Positions 25,947 through 35,395 of a stretch of DNA of 64,000 nt are shown here, piece by piece (positions within the stretch are counted from its first letter, which is position 1; the number at the start of each line of letters is the position of its first letter). Source of the DNA: Bacterioplanes sp965233665 (GTDB lineage Bacteria; Pseudomonadota; Gammaproteobacteria; Pseudomonadales; Oceanobacteraceae); contig CBDDTG010000037.1 of assembly GCA_965233665.1 (NCBI GenBank), forward strand, positions 1 through 64,000. Reading direction: 5' to 3'. The notes beneath the pieces are model-generated. The model did not search any database. It was not told the DNA's origin and saw only the letters and a program-made list of their open reading frames with translations. The position numbers were made by a program, and so were the translations under genes.

Positions 25947-27194
25947 TCATTGCGCTCGTAAGGGAAGGAATAAACGGCTGATGCTGGCGCCGCTGGGGCT
26001 GGCGATGAGCTCAATACGGCCGCCAAATTGCTCGACACTGGCATTGCTCAAATACAGCCCGATGCCCATGCCTTGTTGCTTGCTGCTGTTGAACAACGGC
26101 TGTTGCTGGATATGACGACTGGCTTGTGGGTCGGGCTGAATAATATCCAGCTGCCATTGCTGTTGTTGCACTCTGGCTTCCAGTTTTATCGGTAAGCTGC
26201 CGGCTTCAGCGGCGTTGTCGAGTAGGTTTAACAGTGCTTGGTCTAGCAGTGGCGAAGACGGCACCTTGGCCTCGACATTGATGCCTTGATCCTCCCATAA
26301 AGCATTGGGCTGCGACAGGCGCCAGCGATGCAACAACTGGCACAGCCAGGGGTAGGCCGCTTGTGTGCCTTCTTCATAAGCGTGACGACCGGAGGCCGCC
26401 AAATGCTGCAGTGACTGGCGACATAGAGCCACTTGCTCGCGCAATATATGCCAGTCATGGCGAGGCACCGATACCTCGGACCGATCTTGCGCTTCTTCCG
26501 TCAGTTCGTTCAGCAGCATTTGCATGGTCATCAGTGGCGTTCCCATTTCATGGGCGGTGCCAGCAGCCAGCGTGGCGATGCCGATTAGCTGCTCATTTTT
26601 TAACTGCTGCTCGCGCAGGCGCCGGATTTCATCCTGTTGCTGCTGTTGGCGCTGGCGCAGTTGCGGAATAAACACCACCACGATCAAAGCGCTGATAATA
26701 AAGGTCAGCCACATGCCGGCCAGGTGCCAGTCGAAGAGCGTATGGCTCATGGCATGGCTCATGTTATCGCTGGCAGCTGGCCGGGTTAACAGCGGCTGAT
26801 ACCACTGGCTGAGCAGGCTGTAATCGGCGATGCACAATACGCCCAGCGACAATAAAAAGGCGCGCGGTAAGGCATAAGCACCGACCACCAATAACACCAG
26901 AAAATAGGAAATAAAGGGGTTGGTGGCGCCGCCGGTAAAAAACAATAAGCCGGTCAGCAGCTGCACTTCAAACGCTAGGTGCAGCAGCAGATGCCAGTCT
27001 TGTGCTTGGCCTCGTTGGCCTTGCCACAGGTTAACCAGCAGCAATGGCATATACAGCGCCAATAAGCCCCAGGCCGGTGCCAGCTTATGAAAGCCCTGCC
27101 ATTGCAAGTAGGTCAAAAATAATAACCAGACGGTGGCGATGGTCAGCCGCAGAGCGGCCAGACGCGGCATCAGAAAATTTAAATTTTGATTCAT
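25947..27194 (-). CDS. regB: Redox sensor histidine kinase RegB/PrrB-like
   Basis: RegB is a membrane kinase that responds to the quinone pool. The 415-residue protein has six membrane segments in residues 12-175. The quinone-associated motif GGATNPF lies at about 88-94, the H-box AGTAHEMGTPL contains His215, and a cysteine (Cys258) sits where the redox-active cysteine of RegB is placed. ATP-binding motifs LLDNAAEAG and GMGIGLYLSNA follow. Both functional hallmarks are therefore present. It pairs with regA nine bases downstream and lies 58 bases from modC. The set of target genes cannot be read here. Confidence 0.87.
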   Translation of the reverse strand: MNQNLNFLMPRLAALRLTIATVWLLFLTYLQWQGFHKLAPAWGLLALYMPLLLVNLWQGQRGQAQDWHLLLHLAFEVQLLTGLLFFTGGATNPFISYFLVLLVVGAYALPRAFLLSLGVLCIADYSLLSQWYQPLLTRPAASDNMSHAMSHTLFDWHLAGMWLTFIISALIVVVFIPQLRQRQQQQQDEIRRLREQQLKNEQLIGIATLAAGTAHEMGTPLMTMQMLLNELTEEAQDRSEVSVPRHDWHILREQVALCRQSLQHLAASGRHAYEEGTQAAYPWLCQLLHRWRLSQPNALWEDQGINVEAKVPSSPLLDQALLNLLDNAAEAGSLPIKLEARVQQQQWQLDIIQPDPQASRHIQQQPLFNSSKQQGMGIGLYLSNASVEQFGGRIELIASPSGASISRLFLPLRAQ

Positions 27195-27251
27195 CGCCGC
27201 AGTATATCTTGAGGCTTAGCGAGGGAAACAGCGCCGAGGCAATTTGTCGCA

Positions 27252-28337
27252 TCAAAAGCGCTGCACCGCGCTGGCTTTAATCTGTGCCCACACGCGCTTT
27301 CCTGGCTGCAGTTGCAACTGCTGACAGGAGCGCTGGGTAATCAGTGCCAAAATGGCCTGCGCTGGCGAGACATCGCGGTGGTGCAAGCGCAAGGTCAGAC
27401 ACTGCTGGCTGGCACTGTAAGGACGCATCTGCTCGATGGTGGCGGCCAGCTGATTGAGCAAGCTGCTGTCACTCAGCGGCTGTAAACTCAGGCTGATATC
27501 TCGGGCCAGTAAGCGCAGTTGCAAGCGTTGGCCCGTCTGAGCCTCTTGCTGCTCCATCCACAGCGTGAAGCCATCGCCTGCTATCTGTGCCAAACCGTCG
27601 TCGCTGATCTGGCTCACCGTGGCGCGAATAGCAGTGCCAAGCGGCTGATCACTGGGCTGCAAGGCTTGAAGATGGCCAAAAGCTTGGGTAAGCGGTTGCG
27701 GTGGCTGACTTTGGCCTTCGTCGATCAAAATAACCTGCTGCGCTAGACGGGTAACCTCATCCACGGAGTGACTGACGTACAGCACCGGGCCTGTGAAGAG
27801 CTCGGGCAAACGCTCCAACATGGGCAAAATGGCTTGGCGGCGACGATTATCCAGGGCTGCTAATGGCTCATCCAGCAGCAACAGGTGTGGACGAATCAGT
27901 AAGGCGCGCAGCAAGGCAATGCGCTGGCGCTCACCACCTGACAGTTGCGTTGCGTGCTTATCGAGCAGGTGTTCGACTTGCAGCACCGGCAGCAAAGCGG
28001 ACAGCTCATCGTTGGTTAACGGTTGCGGCGCGCGTTTACGCGCATAATCCAAGTTGCCTTGCACACTCAGGTGCGGCAGCAGGCTGGCTTCTTGAAAAAC
28101 GTAGCCGAGCCTGCGCCGGTGAGGCGGGCGCTGTTGCTTTGGGCTGAGCCAGGGCTGACCGTTGACGGTAATGGTGCCTTGGGCTGGCTCTAGGCCAGCT
28201 AAGCAGCGCAATAAGGTAGTTTTGCCACTGCCAGAAGGCCCAAACAAGGCGGTAATGCCGCCACCGTCGATGCTTGCTTGGGCGCTGAGGTGAAAGTCTG
28301 GGCGTGACAGCTGCAGGTCGAACTCCAGTTGGCTCAT
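27252..28337 (-). CDS. modC: Molybdate ABC transporter ATP-binding protein
   Basis: ModC powers molybdate uptake. The 361-residue protein has Walker A FGPSGSGKTTLLR near residue 32, signature LSGGERQRIALLRAL, Walker B LLLLDEPLAALD, and a C-terminal TOBE/Mop-type molybdate-binding region from about 290 (HRDVSPAQAILALITQRS). The gene overlaps modB by four bases (ATGA). Molybdenum imported here would serve the molybdopterin enzyme XdhB encoded in the same window. Confidence 0.94.
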   Translation of the reverse strand: MSQLEFDLQLSRPDFHLSAQASIDGGGITALFGPSGSGKTTLLRCLAGLEPAQGTITVNGQPWLSPKQQRPPHRRRLGYVFQEASLLPHLSVQGNLDYARKRAPQPLTNDELSALLPVLQVEHLLDKHATQLSGGERQRIALLRALLIRPHLLLLDEPLAALDNRRRQAILPMLERLPELFTGPVLYVSHSVDEVTRLAQQVILIDEGQSQPPQPLTQAFGHLQALQPSDQPLGTAIRATVSQISDDGLAQIAGDGFTLWMEQQEAQTGQRLQLRLLARDISLSLQPLSDSSLLNQLAATIEQMRPYSASQQCLTLRLHHRDVSPAQAILALITQRSCQQLQLQPGKRVWAQIKASAVQRF

Positions 28338-29005
28338 CGCGTCGCCCCACGGTTGAGGCTGTACATCAACACCAGCACGATAAAAGAAAACACCAGCATA
28401 ACGGCAGATAAGCGATGGGCCTGGCCGTAGTTTAATGCCTCGACGTGGTCATAAATTTGCACCGCAATCACCCGGGTTTCGCCCTCAATATTGCCGCCGA
28501 TCATCAGTACCACGCCAAACTCGCCCAAGGTATGGGCAAAGCCCAACACGGCTGCCGTTAGCACGCCGCGCCAACACAGGGGCAATACCACGCTGACAAA
28601 GCGATCCAGTGGGCTGGCGCCCAGTGTTGCCGCTACCTCTAACGCGCGTTCGTCTAGGGTCTGCATCGCCGCCTGCAGCGGTTGCACCACAAACGGCAGT
28701 GAATACAACACAGATGCCACCACCAGGCCTGCAAAGGTAAAGGGCAAAGGGCCAATGCCTATGGCTTCTAACGCCTGTCCGAGAGGGCTGTTGGGCCCTA
28801 GGCTCACTAGCAAATAAAACCCTAACACCGTCGGCGGTAACACCAGTGGCATGGCCACCAAAGCAGACACAGGTGCCTGCCAGCGTGACTGGGTGCGTGC
28901 CAGCCACCAAGCCAGCGGCAAGCCGATGAGCAATAAAATAAAGGTAACCAGCGCGGCGAGTTTAACGGTTAGCCCAATGGCGGTGAGATCTGATTCAGTC
29001 AGCAT
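28334..29005 (-). CDS. modB: Molybdate ABC transporter permease
   Basis: ModB forms the inner-membrane channel. The 223-residue protein has about five membrane segments and the permease motif MVIGGNIEGETR preceded by HTLGEFGVVLM, the site that contacts ModC. FYLLVSLGPNSPLGQ and LPLVLPPTVLGF are also typical of ModB. It overlaps modA upstream by 11 bases and modC downstream by four, giving the usual ABC order. Confidence 0.94.
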   Translation of the reverse strand: MLTESDLTAIGLTVKLAALVTFILLLIGLPLAWWLARTQSRWQAPVSALVAMPLVLPPTVLGFYLLVSLGPNSPLGQALEAIGIGPLPFTFAGLVVASVLYSLPFVVQPLQAAMQTLDERALEVAATLGASPLDRFVSVVLPLCWRGVLTAAVLGFAHTLGEFGVVLMIGGNIEGETRVIAVQIYDHVEALNYGQAHRLSAVMLVFSFIVLVLMYSLNRGATR

Positions 29006-29774
29006 GGGGCGAGCGATAACCGTAAGCAGTTAACAGTGGTTGGGCTTTGGCGGATAACAAAAACTGCACCAGCTGCTGAGCCTGTTGATATTGCTGTTGG
29101 CTCTGGCGGCGATGGCGAATGATGGCCAAATCTTGGCGGATGGGTTGGTGCAATACGTCTGGCACCAGCCACACACTGCCTGGCCACTGCATAGCCGTTT
29201 GCTGCGCACGGTGAATATGCGATACCGCCACAAAGCCCATATCGGCATTGGCGGTGGCTACAAATTGATGGGTTTGGCTGACGTTTTCGCCCAGCACCAT
29301 GCGCTCACGAATGCCATGGCTAATGGCCGCCGGTAAGTTGAGCGCCAGCAAGGTTTGCTGTGCCGCCAGGCCATAGGGCGCAAGCCGTGGGTTGGCCATT
29401 GCCAGGCGTTCGACATGGCCTTGCTTGAGGCGGGCCAGCACATCAATGTCTTCTTGCGCAGACCACAATGCCAAACGCCCAATGGCATAGGTGTGAGCAC
29501 GGCTGGCCAGCCCCTGTTTTACCAGCGCTTCTGGCTTGTGGCGATCGGCAGACAACAGCACATCAAACGGTGCACCGTGTTGAATTTGGGCGTAAAGCTT
29601 GCCCGAGGAGCCACTGCTGATACGAATATCCGCTTGCGGATGCTGATGTTGATAGGCCTCAACCAGCGCCTGCAATGGGGCGCTAAAGTTAGCCGCAACA
29701 GCGATGTGAATCGGCTCTGCCATCAGGCTTTGACTGGCCAGTAGCCACAGCAATAACACACAGCGATAAATCAC
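28995..29774 (-). CDS. modA: Molybdate-binding periplasmic protein
   Basis: ModA captures molybdate in the periplasm. I choose GTG 29774, with GGAG eight bases upstream, giving 259 residues and a signal peptide IYRCVLLLWLLASQSLMA. The mature protein shows the ModA pattern IHIAVAANFSAPLQALVEAY, ISSGSSGKLYAQIQHGAPFDVLLSAD and MANPRLAPYGLAAQQ. A longer frame upstream would add residues before the signal peptide and is unlikely. It heads the modABC operon; I could not identify a ModE box in the 148 bases before it. Confidence 0.93.
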   Translation of the reverse strand: MIYRCVLLLWLLASQSLMAEPIHIAVAANFSAPLQALVEAYQHQHPQADIRISSGSSGKLYAQIQHGAPFDVLLSADRHKPEALVKQGLASRAHTYAIGRLALWSAQEDIDVLARLKQGHVERLAMANPRLAPYGLAAQQTLLALNLPAAISHGIRERMVLGENVSQTHQFVATANADMGFVAVSHIHRAQQTAMQWPGSVWLVPDVLHQPIRQDLAIIRHRRQSQQQYQQAQQLVQFLLSAKAQPLLTAYGYRSPHAD

Positions 29775-29922
29775 AAGCAACACTCCGCAGCGAAAAACTA
29801 TGGCAGTATACCTGTGCTGGCGGGCGTCGTAAGCACAGTGAGTGTCTGCACATCTGCCTCTGTTCAAGCCATCAGGTTGGCTATTAGTGTGCCGTATTTA
29901 AAGTAATTTAAGGAGATCATCG

Positions 29923-30657
29923 ATGGCCATCATCGAGCTGGAAAAACGCCACCGTGTGGCAGTGGTCAGCATGAATCAAGGTGAGAATCGTCATAATCCG
30001 ACTTTTTTGGCGGCTTTTAATCAAGTGCTCGATGAAATTGAAGCCGACCATGATTATCGCGCTCTGGTGCTGGCGTCCAGCGATGATAAAAACTGGAGCT
30101 TGGGGCTGGATACGGACTGGTTATTCAATGCCTGCCAGGCACAACAAGATGACGACATTCGCCAGCTATTAAATGGCTTGATTCAGCTGTTTAAGCGTTT
30201 ATTGAGCTTTCCTGTGCCTGTGATTGCAGCACTCAATGGCCACACGTATGGCAACGGTGCCGTGCTGGCGTGCGCCTGTGATTTTCGCTTTATGCGTGCT
30301 GATCGTGGCTTTTTCTGCTTTCCAGAGGTGAATGTGGGCGTGCCGTTTTTTCCCAGCATGTTTGAACTGATCGAGCGGGTAATGCCGAGTAGTTTATTTA
30401 ATCGCATGCTGCACACCGGTGAGCGCCAGGATGCGACCACGCTGTTGCAGGCGGGTGTGATTGAGCAAGCCATTGAAGGGGCGGACGAGACACTGGAGCA
30501 AGCACTGGCCTTTGCGCAAACATTTGATAAGCCACGCTGGGTATTTGCCGAAAACAAACGCCGGCGCTATCGCCCTGTATTTGATGTTATGGAAAAAAAT
30601 GATCCGCAAGCGACCGAGTATTTGATTTTTGCTTTGGCGCAGCAGTATCGAAACTAA
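29923..30657 (+). CDS. Enoyl-CoA hydratase/isomerase family protein
   Basis: The 244-residue crotonase-fold protein begins IELEKRHRVAVVSMNQGENRHNP. It has an oxyanion-hole region around ALNGHTYGNGAVLACACDFRFM, near residues 105-125. The catalytic glutamates of true hydratases are not clearly present (PEVNVGVPFFPSMFELI), so isomerase or other acyl-CoA chemistry is possible. AAGGAG precedes the ATG by seven bases. Its 3' end overlaps the convergent photolyase gene by four bases. The physiological pathway is not evident from neighbours. Confidence 0.8.
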   Translation: MAIIELEKRHRVAVVSMNQGENRHNPTFLAAFNQVLDEIEADHDYRALVLASSDDKNWSLGLDTDWLFNACQAQQDDDIRQLLNGLIQLFKRLLSFPVPVIAALNGHTYGNGAVLACACDFRFMRADRGFFCFPEVNVGVPFFPSMFELIERVMPSSLFNRMLHTGERQDATTLLQAGVIEQAIEGADETLEQALAFAQTFDKPRWVFAENKRRRYRPVFDVMEKNDPQATEYLIFALAQQYRN

Positions 30658-32207
30658 AATAGACTTAATTGTTGGCTGTTTGCGGTTTTTTTATGAGCGC
30701 GACGGCTGCGTTTGCGGGAGCCGTGTTTATGGCCAATATAGCGCGCGGTGGCCATAAATTCAGCGTCGCGCAACTGGGTGATGTGTGCTTTAGCTCGGCG
30801 ACTGGCTTTGGCAAAGTCGACCAATGGCTCGGGGTAGTGCTGGCCTAGAATAACGCCGCATTGGCGCTGCTGGCTGGCCGGCATTAACCAGGGCTGGTGA
30901 ATCCAGGCATTGCTGACGCTGCGCAGTTCAGGTAGCCAACGGCGAATAAAATCGCCTTGTGGGTCGAGCTTTTGCGCCTGCAGAGTGGGGTTATAAATGC
31001 GCGGTATATTAATGCCGGTGGTGCCGGCTTGCATTTGCACTTGCGGATAATGAATGCCGGGTTCGTAATCAACAAACTGTGCGGCCAAAAACTGCGCGGC
31101 TGGTTGCCAAGGTTGCCATAGAGGGTAGCTGATAATCGACATTAACATGGCGCGCATGCGGAAATTGAGCCAGCCGTGATGATGCAAATAACGCATGCAG
31201 GCATCTACTAAAGGCCACCCCGTTCGGCCCTGCTGCCAGGCCTGTTGCCAGTCGGAATTTATGTCACTGCGCAGCTGTCGATAAGCTGGGTGCAGCGGCT
31301 GCCACTCCATATCCGGCTGGTCTTCTAATTTCTGAATAAAATGGCAATGCCACCACAGGCGACTTTCAAAAGCGGCGAGACTGCGTTTGAAATAGCGGTC
31401 TGCGCACTCTTGTCGTTGCTGCCAAACAGCCTGTACCAGCTCATGCACGCTTATGGTGCCGAGTGCCAAGTGCGGACTCAAACGTGAACAGGCATGTTCG
31501 GCGGTTAACGGTGAGCTGATGGAGGAACGATAAAATCGCCCGCGCTGGTCAATAAAGCTTTGCCATAGTGCCAGTGCCTGTTCCCGGCCACCCGATTGGC
31601 GCCCCGGACAAGGCCAATGATCGTGGCTGACATGACTAGGTCTGACATCGATAGGTAGATCGCTCATGGGGTGGCTGCCTGGCAGCAGACAGGTGCTGGC
31701 ATTTGCTTGCAAGTGCTTAGGCGCAGAGATCACCGCTTGTTGCATAAATGCCTGCCAATGCTCGGCCCATTGGTCACGATCAGGATTGGGGCGTAAAACC
31801 CCAAACTGTGGCGATTGCTGCCAGCGAATTCCCAGTTGGAGACATTTTTTCTCGACGTTGATATCGCGTTGATAGGTCCAGAAATTACCGGTTTCTTGAT
31901 GGCTAAATAATGCCACTTGATAACTCGCCTGCTGCCATTTTTCTAATTGCTCGGCCAAATCAGTGCTAATAAAACACAGCCCCGCGCCGCCTAACTGCTG
32001 CCAATGTTGATTGAGCGCTTGCAGGCTTTCATAAATAAAGGCCCACTGGCGCTGGCTGGTATCTGGTAATTGCCAATAGTCATGTTCGAGGGCATACAGC
32101 CCTACCAACGGGCAATCATGGCGGCGGCAATAGTCCAGCGCCTGCTGCAGTGGCTGGTGATCCACCAGCCTTAAATCACGCTTAAACCAAACAACGGCGA
32201 CGTGCAT
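30654..32207 (-). CDS. Photolyase/cryptochrome family protein
   Basis: This FAD-dependent blue-light protein, 517 residues, has an N-terminal photolyase alpha/beta domain (VAVVWFKRDLRLVDHQPL). The C-terminal FAD-binding domain contains RLSPHLALGTISVHEL, GRTGWPLVDACMRYLHHHGWLNFRMRAML and DYEPGIHYPQVQMQAGTTG. The tail is basic (HKHGSRKRSRRAHKKTANSQQ). Whether it repairs pyrimidine dimers or acts as a photoreceptor cannot be told from sequence. It starts immediately after the cry-DASH stop, as the last gene of the operon. Confidence 0.85.
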   Translation of the reverse strand: MHVAVVWFKRDLRLVDHQPLQQALDYCRRHDCPLVGLYALEHDYWQLPDTSQRQWAFIYESLQALNQHWQQLGGAGLCFISTDLAEQLEKWQQASYQVALFSHQETGNFWTYQRDINVEKKCLQLGIRWQQSPQFGVLRPNPDRDQWAEHWQAFMQQAVISAPKHLQANASTCLLPGSHPMSDLPIDVRPSHVSHDHWPCPGRQSGGREQALALWQSFIDQRGRFYRSSISSPLTAEHACSRLSPHLALGTISVHELVQAVWQQRQECADRYFKRSLAAFESRLWWHCHFIQKLEDQPDMEWQPLHPAYRQLRSDINSDWQQAWQQGRTGWPLVDACMRYLHHHGWLNFRMRAMLMSIISYPLWQPWQPAAQFLAAQFVDYEPGIHYPQVQMQAGTTGINIPRIYNPTLQAQKLDPQGDFIRRWLPELRSVSNAWIHQPWLMPASQQRQCGVILGQHYPEPLVDFAKASRRAKAHITQLRDAEFMATARYIGHKHGSRKRSRRAHKKTANSQQLSLF

Positions 32208-33607
32208 TCAGGCCGCCGTATGGTTGCGGTGTATGGGTGCTGAATACTCTGACAGGCAGTATTCACCGCTTTGGTGGGCTAGAATATGCTCCAGCGAATA
32301 CGACTTTAACTGTGGTAACCATTGATGAATGTGTTGCAGCTCCGGGTCGTATTGGCGCAGCTGTTTGTTCAATGCAAAATAACGCCCTTGGCCTGGCTGG
32401 CCCCTAGGATCGTGGCCCATACCGGACAAATAGGCCCAGTTACCCCAGTTACTGGCGACGTCAAAATCAATTAAATGCTGTTCAAAAAAAGCGCGCGCCC
32501 AAGCGCCAGTCCAGCTTTAAATCATTAATAAAAAAAACTGGCTAGCCACTGGCGCATACGGTTAGAGCAAAAGCCGGTTTGCTGCAGTTCAATTAAGCCA
32601 GCATCAATCATGGGCACACCGGTAGCCGCTTGTTGCCAGGCGTGCCAATGGCGGTTATTCAACGGTGGAGGGCTCAAGGGCTGATCGCTTAAGCCTTGAT
32701 CACTTAAGCCCAGATAGCGAAAATAGCGATGGCCATGTGCTCGTAACGACCAGTGAAAATATTCACGCCACAGTAACTCGAAGCCCAGCCAATAACTGTG
32801 CTCATCGGCGCCGTGGGTTTTTTCATAGTCTTTAATGGCATGCCAGACCTTGCGCACGGATAAACAGCCCCAAGCTAAAAACGCTGATAACTGGCTGGAA
32901 TACTCACGCCCACAAAGCTGATTGCGAGTCGTTTTGTAGTGGGCAATGGCACGACTCTGCCATAAATAATGGGTGAGCCAGTTTTCAGCCGAGCTTTCGC
33001 CGCCGCGTAAATGAAAGCCCGATTGCTCACGCGCAGAAGAAAAGTCCGCTGGCCAGGGCACATGAGTAACAAAAGGAGCCTCTTGACCGGGCTGGGTGAG
33101 TGGCACTGGTGGTTGCGGCGTGGCAACTTCTGGCTGCAACCGTTTTTCGATCTGGCGGCGAAACTGACTGAAGCTGGCGGGCCACTGCTGCAACAAGGGC
33201 TGCATTTGTTGCTGGCTAAACAGTGTCTGGTTTTCGTAGGTCGTCACTTCAATTCCTGCTGCGTCCAACTGAGTTAACCATTGGCGCTCCTCCGGTGCTT
33301 GCGCACTGTGGGTCAGCAAGGTAAATGGCTGTTTTTGATGCCAGCGCTGCAACAGTTCTACTGGGTCGCCGTGGAGTATTTGCAGTGGAATATTTTGTAA
33401 ATACAGATTGCGATGCAAATCAATCAAGCAGGCACGCAAGAATCGCGCTTTCTCCTTGGCTAAGCGATCCAAACCAAACTGATCGGCTTGCAGCCAGTGT
33501 TGCGGCAATATGTAAACCACCGCCACCGGTTGTTGCAGTTGTTGCGCCATGGCAAGACCTGGGTGGTCGTGCAGGCGTAAATCGTTGCGTAGCCAAATTA
33601 GGTTCAT
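32208..33607 (-). pseudogene. Cryptochrome DASH-like photolyase, two poly-T frameshifts
   Basis: The first 350 residues read normally: NLIWLRNDLRLHDHPGLAMA at the start, then LSAFLAWGCLSVRKVW and TGVPMIDAGLIELQQTGFCSNRMRQW. The frame then breaks in an eight-T run at 32530-32537 (seven are needed to read SFFINDLKLDWR) and again in a seven-T run at 32484-32490 (six are needed to read ARFFEQHLIDFDV). Beyond these it continues as ASNWGNWAYLSGMGHDPRG to the stop at 32208. Cry-DASH proteins repair dimers in single-stranded DNA. The lesions could be homopolymer over-calls, decay or slippage-prone tracts. Confidence 0.8.
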
Positions 33608-33631
33608 TGTCTCTCCTACTGCGTGGCCAGC

Positions 33632-33817
33632 TTAAAATTCATCTTCCACCATACTGGCGGCACAGAGATTTTTGGGTGCATTGCTTTTGCTTCGGCGACA
33701 GCGCTCGCTGCAGTAACGCACCTCGGCCCATACGCTGCGCCATTTTTTGCGCCAGCTAAATGGGCGACCGCAGTGTTGGCAGTTTTTCTCTGGCAAATTT
33801 GGTTTCTTATGCGGCAT
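33632..33817 (-). CDS. DUF2256 family small zinc-ribbon-like protein
   Basis: The 61-residue protein matches the DUF2256 pattern: PHKKPNLPEKNCQHCGRPFS with a CxxC, then WRKKWRSVWAEVRYCSERCRR with a second CxxxC pair. Four cysteines suggest a small metal-binding fold. DUF2256 genes are commonly found next to photolyase/cryptochrome genes, as here, though their role is unknown. Its ATG overlaps the stop of the preceding FeS-type photolyase gene by one base, and cry-DASH follows after 24 bases. Confidence 0.88.
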   Translation of the reverse strand: MPHKKPNLPEKNCQHCGRPFSWRKKWRSVWAEVRYCSERCRRSKSNAPKNLCAASMVEDEF

Positions 33818-35352
33818 TACAGCTCCTCGATGTGGTCGAGTAGGTGTTCAGCGCGGGCAATAATGGCGTGTTGTTTTTCCACCTTCATGCGATCAAAGCT
33901 GCGGTAAATCATGCCCATGCGTGGGTTGCGCGCAAATTGCTCACGATGGCGTTGCATAAAGTGCCAGTACAAGCTGTTAAAGGGGCAGCTGTCATCGTCG
34001 GTGGCCGTTTTCACGGAATAATGGCAATGCGAGCAATAATCGGACATTTTGTTGATGTAGTTGCCGGAGGCGGCATAAGGTTTACTGCCTAGGTAACCGC
34101 CATCGGCATGCATCACCATGCCTAAAGTGTTGGGTAGCTCGACCCAGTCGTAAGCGTCGGCATATACGGCTAAATACCAGTCACAAATGTCTTGCGGTTT
34201 GATGCCAGCCAGTAGGGCAAAATTGCCAGTGACCATTAAGCGCTGAATATGATGGGCGTAAGCGTATTTGAAGGTGCTTTTAAAGCACTGCTTCATGCAC
34301 TGCATTTTTGTCTCGCCATGCCAGTAAAAGCTGGGCAAGGCACGCTGATTGCCTTGGGCATTTAAGGTGGCGTAGTCGGGCATTTTTAACCAATAAATAC
34401 CGCGCACGTATTCACGCCAGCCAATGATTTGGCGAATAAAGCCTTCGACGGCATTGAGCGGTGCATGGCCATCCAAATACGCCTGCTCCGCTGCCTGACA
34501 TACCTCCATCGGCAACAACAAGCCGCAGTTTAAATAGGGGGCGATCAGGCTGTGAAACATCAACGGCTGGTCCATCACCATGGCGTCTTGGTAGTCACCA
34601 AACCAGGGCAGGCGATGGTCTAAAAAATGCTGCAGGGCTTTGAGCGCATCGCTTCTGGTCGTTGCCCAATTAAAGTGCTCCAGGCTACCGGCATGCTCAC
34701 TGAAGTGCGTTTGTACTAGCTCCAGCACCTCAGCATCGATGTCGTCACGCTCAAAGCTCAAAGCCGGAGGGAGCGGCACATCGCCGCGATACTTCTGGCG
34801 GTTATCGGCATCGAAGTTCCACTGGCCGCCCGTGGGGTCATCTCCCTCCATCAACAAGCCGGTTTGACGGCGCATGTCACGGTAAAAATATTCCATGCGC
34901 AGTTGCTTGCGCCCCTGCGCCCACTGGGCAAATTGCTCCGGCGTGGCGATAAAGCGGTCGTCGTTAAAGCAGGTGACTGGAACACTTAACGTTGCAGGCC
35001 ATTGGTGCTCAATCAGCTGCTGTAGCCGGTATTCACCACACTGGGTGACCATCACCGACTCATAGCCATGCTGCTTATGTAACGCCTGAATAACGTCTAA
35101 CAGTGAGCGCTGTTCAGTGTTTGGCTGATAAGCATGGTAATGAACATGCCACCCCTGTTGGCACAGCTGTTGTGCGAAGTGGCGCATGGCGCTGAACAAC
35201 AGGGCGATTTTCTGAGGGTGATGAGGCACATAGCGGGCCTCGTCGTCCACCTCAGCCAGCAGCACATGATCATAGTCTGCGTCAGCGGCGCGCAGGCTGC
35301 TGATACTATCGCTCAGTTGATCCCCCAGCAAAACGACTAGGCGACGTGTCAT
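33817..35352 (-). CDS. Iron-sulfur bacterial cryptochrome/photolyase (FeS-BCP, (6-4) photolyase type)
   Basis: This 511-residue protein belongs to the COG3046 group, whose studied members (for example Agrobacterium PhrB) repair (6-4) photoproducts using FAD and carry a 4Fe-4S cluster. It begins VVLLGDQLSDSISSLRAA. Conserved stretches include EGFIRQIIGWREYVRGIYW, HHIQRLMVTGNFALLAGI and DAYDWVELPNTLGMVMHADGG. Candidate cluster cysteines lie near residues 355 (MKQCFK), 438 and 441 (YCSHCHY) and 455 (DDSCPFN), spaced as in PhrB. It is the first gene of the light-repair operon. Confidence 0.9.
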   Translation of the reverse strand: MTRRLVVLLGDQLSDSISSLRAADADYDHVLLAEVDDEARYVPHHPQKIALLFSAMRHFAQQLCQQGWHVHYHAYQPNTEQRSLLDVIQALHKQHGYESVMVTQCGEYRLQQLIEHQWPATLSVPVTCFNDDRFIATPEQFAQWAQGRKQLRMEYFYRDMRRQTGLLMEGDDPTGGQWNFDADNRQKYRGDVPLPPALSFERDDIDAEVLELVQTHFSEHAGSLEHFNWATTRSDALKALQHFLDHRLPWFGDYQDAMVMDQPLMFHSLIAPYLNCGLLLPMEVCQAAEQAYLDGHAPLNAVEGFIRQIIGWREYVRGIYWLKMPDYATLNAQGNQRALPSFYWHGETKMQCMKQCFKSTFKYAYAHHIQRLMVTGNFALLAGIKPQDICDWYLAVYADAYDWVELPNTLGMVMHADGGYLGSKPYAASGNYINKMSDYCSHCHYSVKTATDDDSCPFNSLYWHFMQRHREQFARNPRMGMIYRSFDRMKVEKQHAIIARAEHLLDHIEEL

Positions 35353-35359
35353 GGTTGGT

Positions 35360-35395
35360 AACTCTTGCTTTGTGTATATGTATTGTATAAGAGTT
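35360..35395. promoter_or_regulatory. Dyad and TGTAT repeats in the photolyase operon promoter
   Basis: AACTCTT at 35360-35366 and AAGAGTT at 35389-35395 form a 7-bp dyad. Between them TGTATA, TGTATT and TGTATA repeat (35373-35389). Read on the minus strand the centre contains TATACAAT, a good -10-like element. It lies 8-43 bases upstream of the first photolyase gene. MerR-type light regulators such as LitR/CarH use TGTA-containing repeats, which is a suggestion only. Confidence 0.4.
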
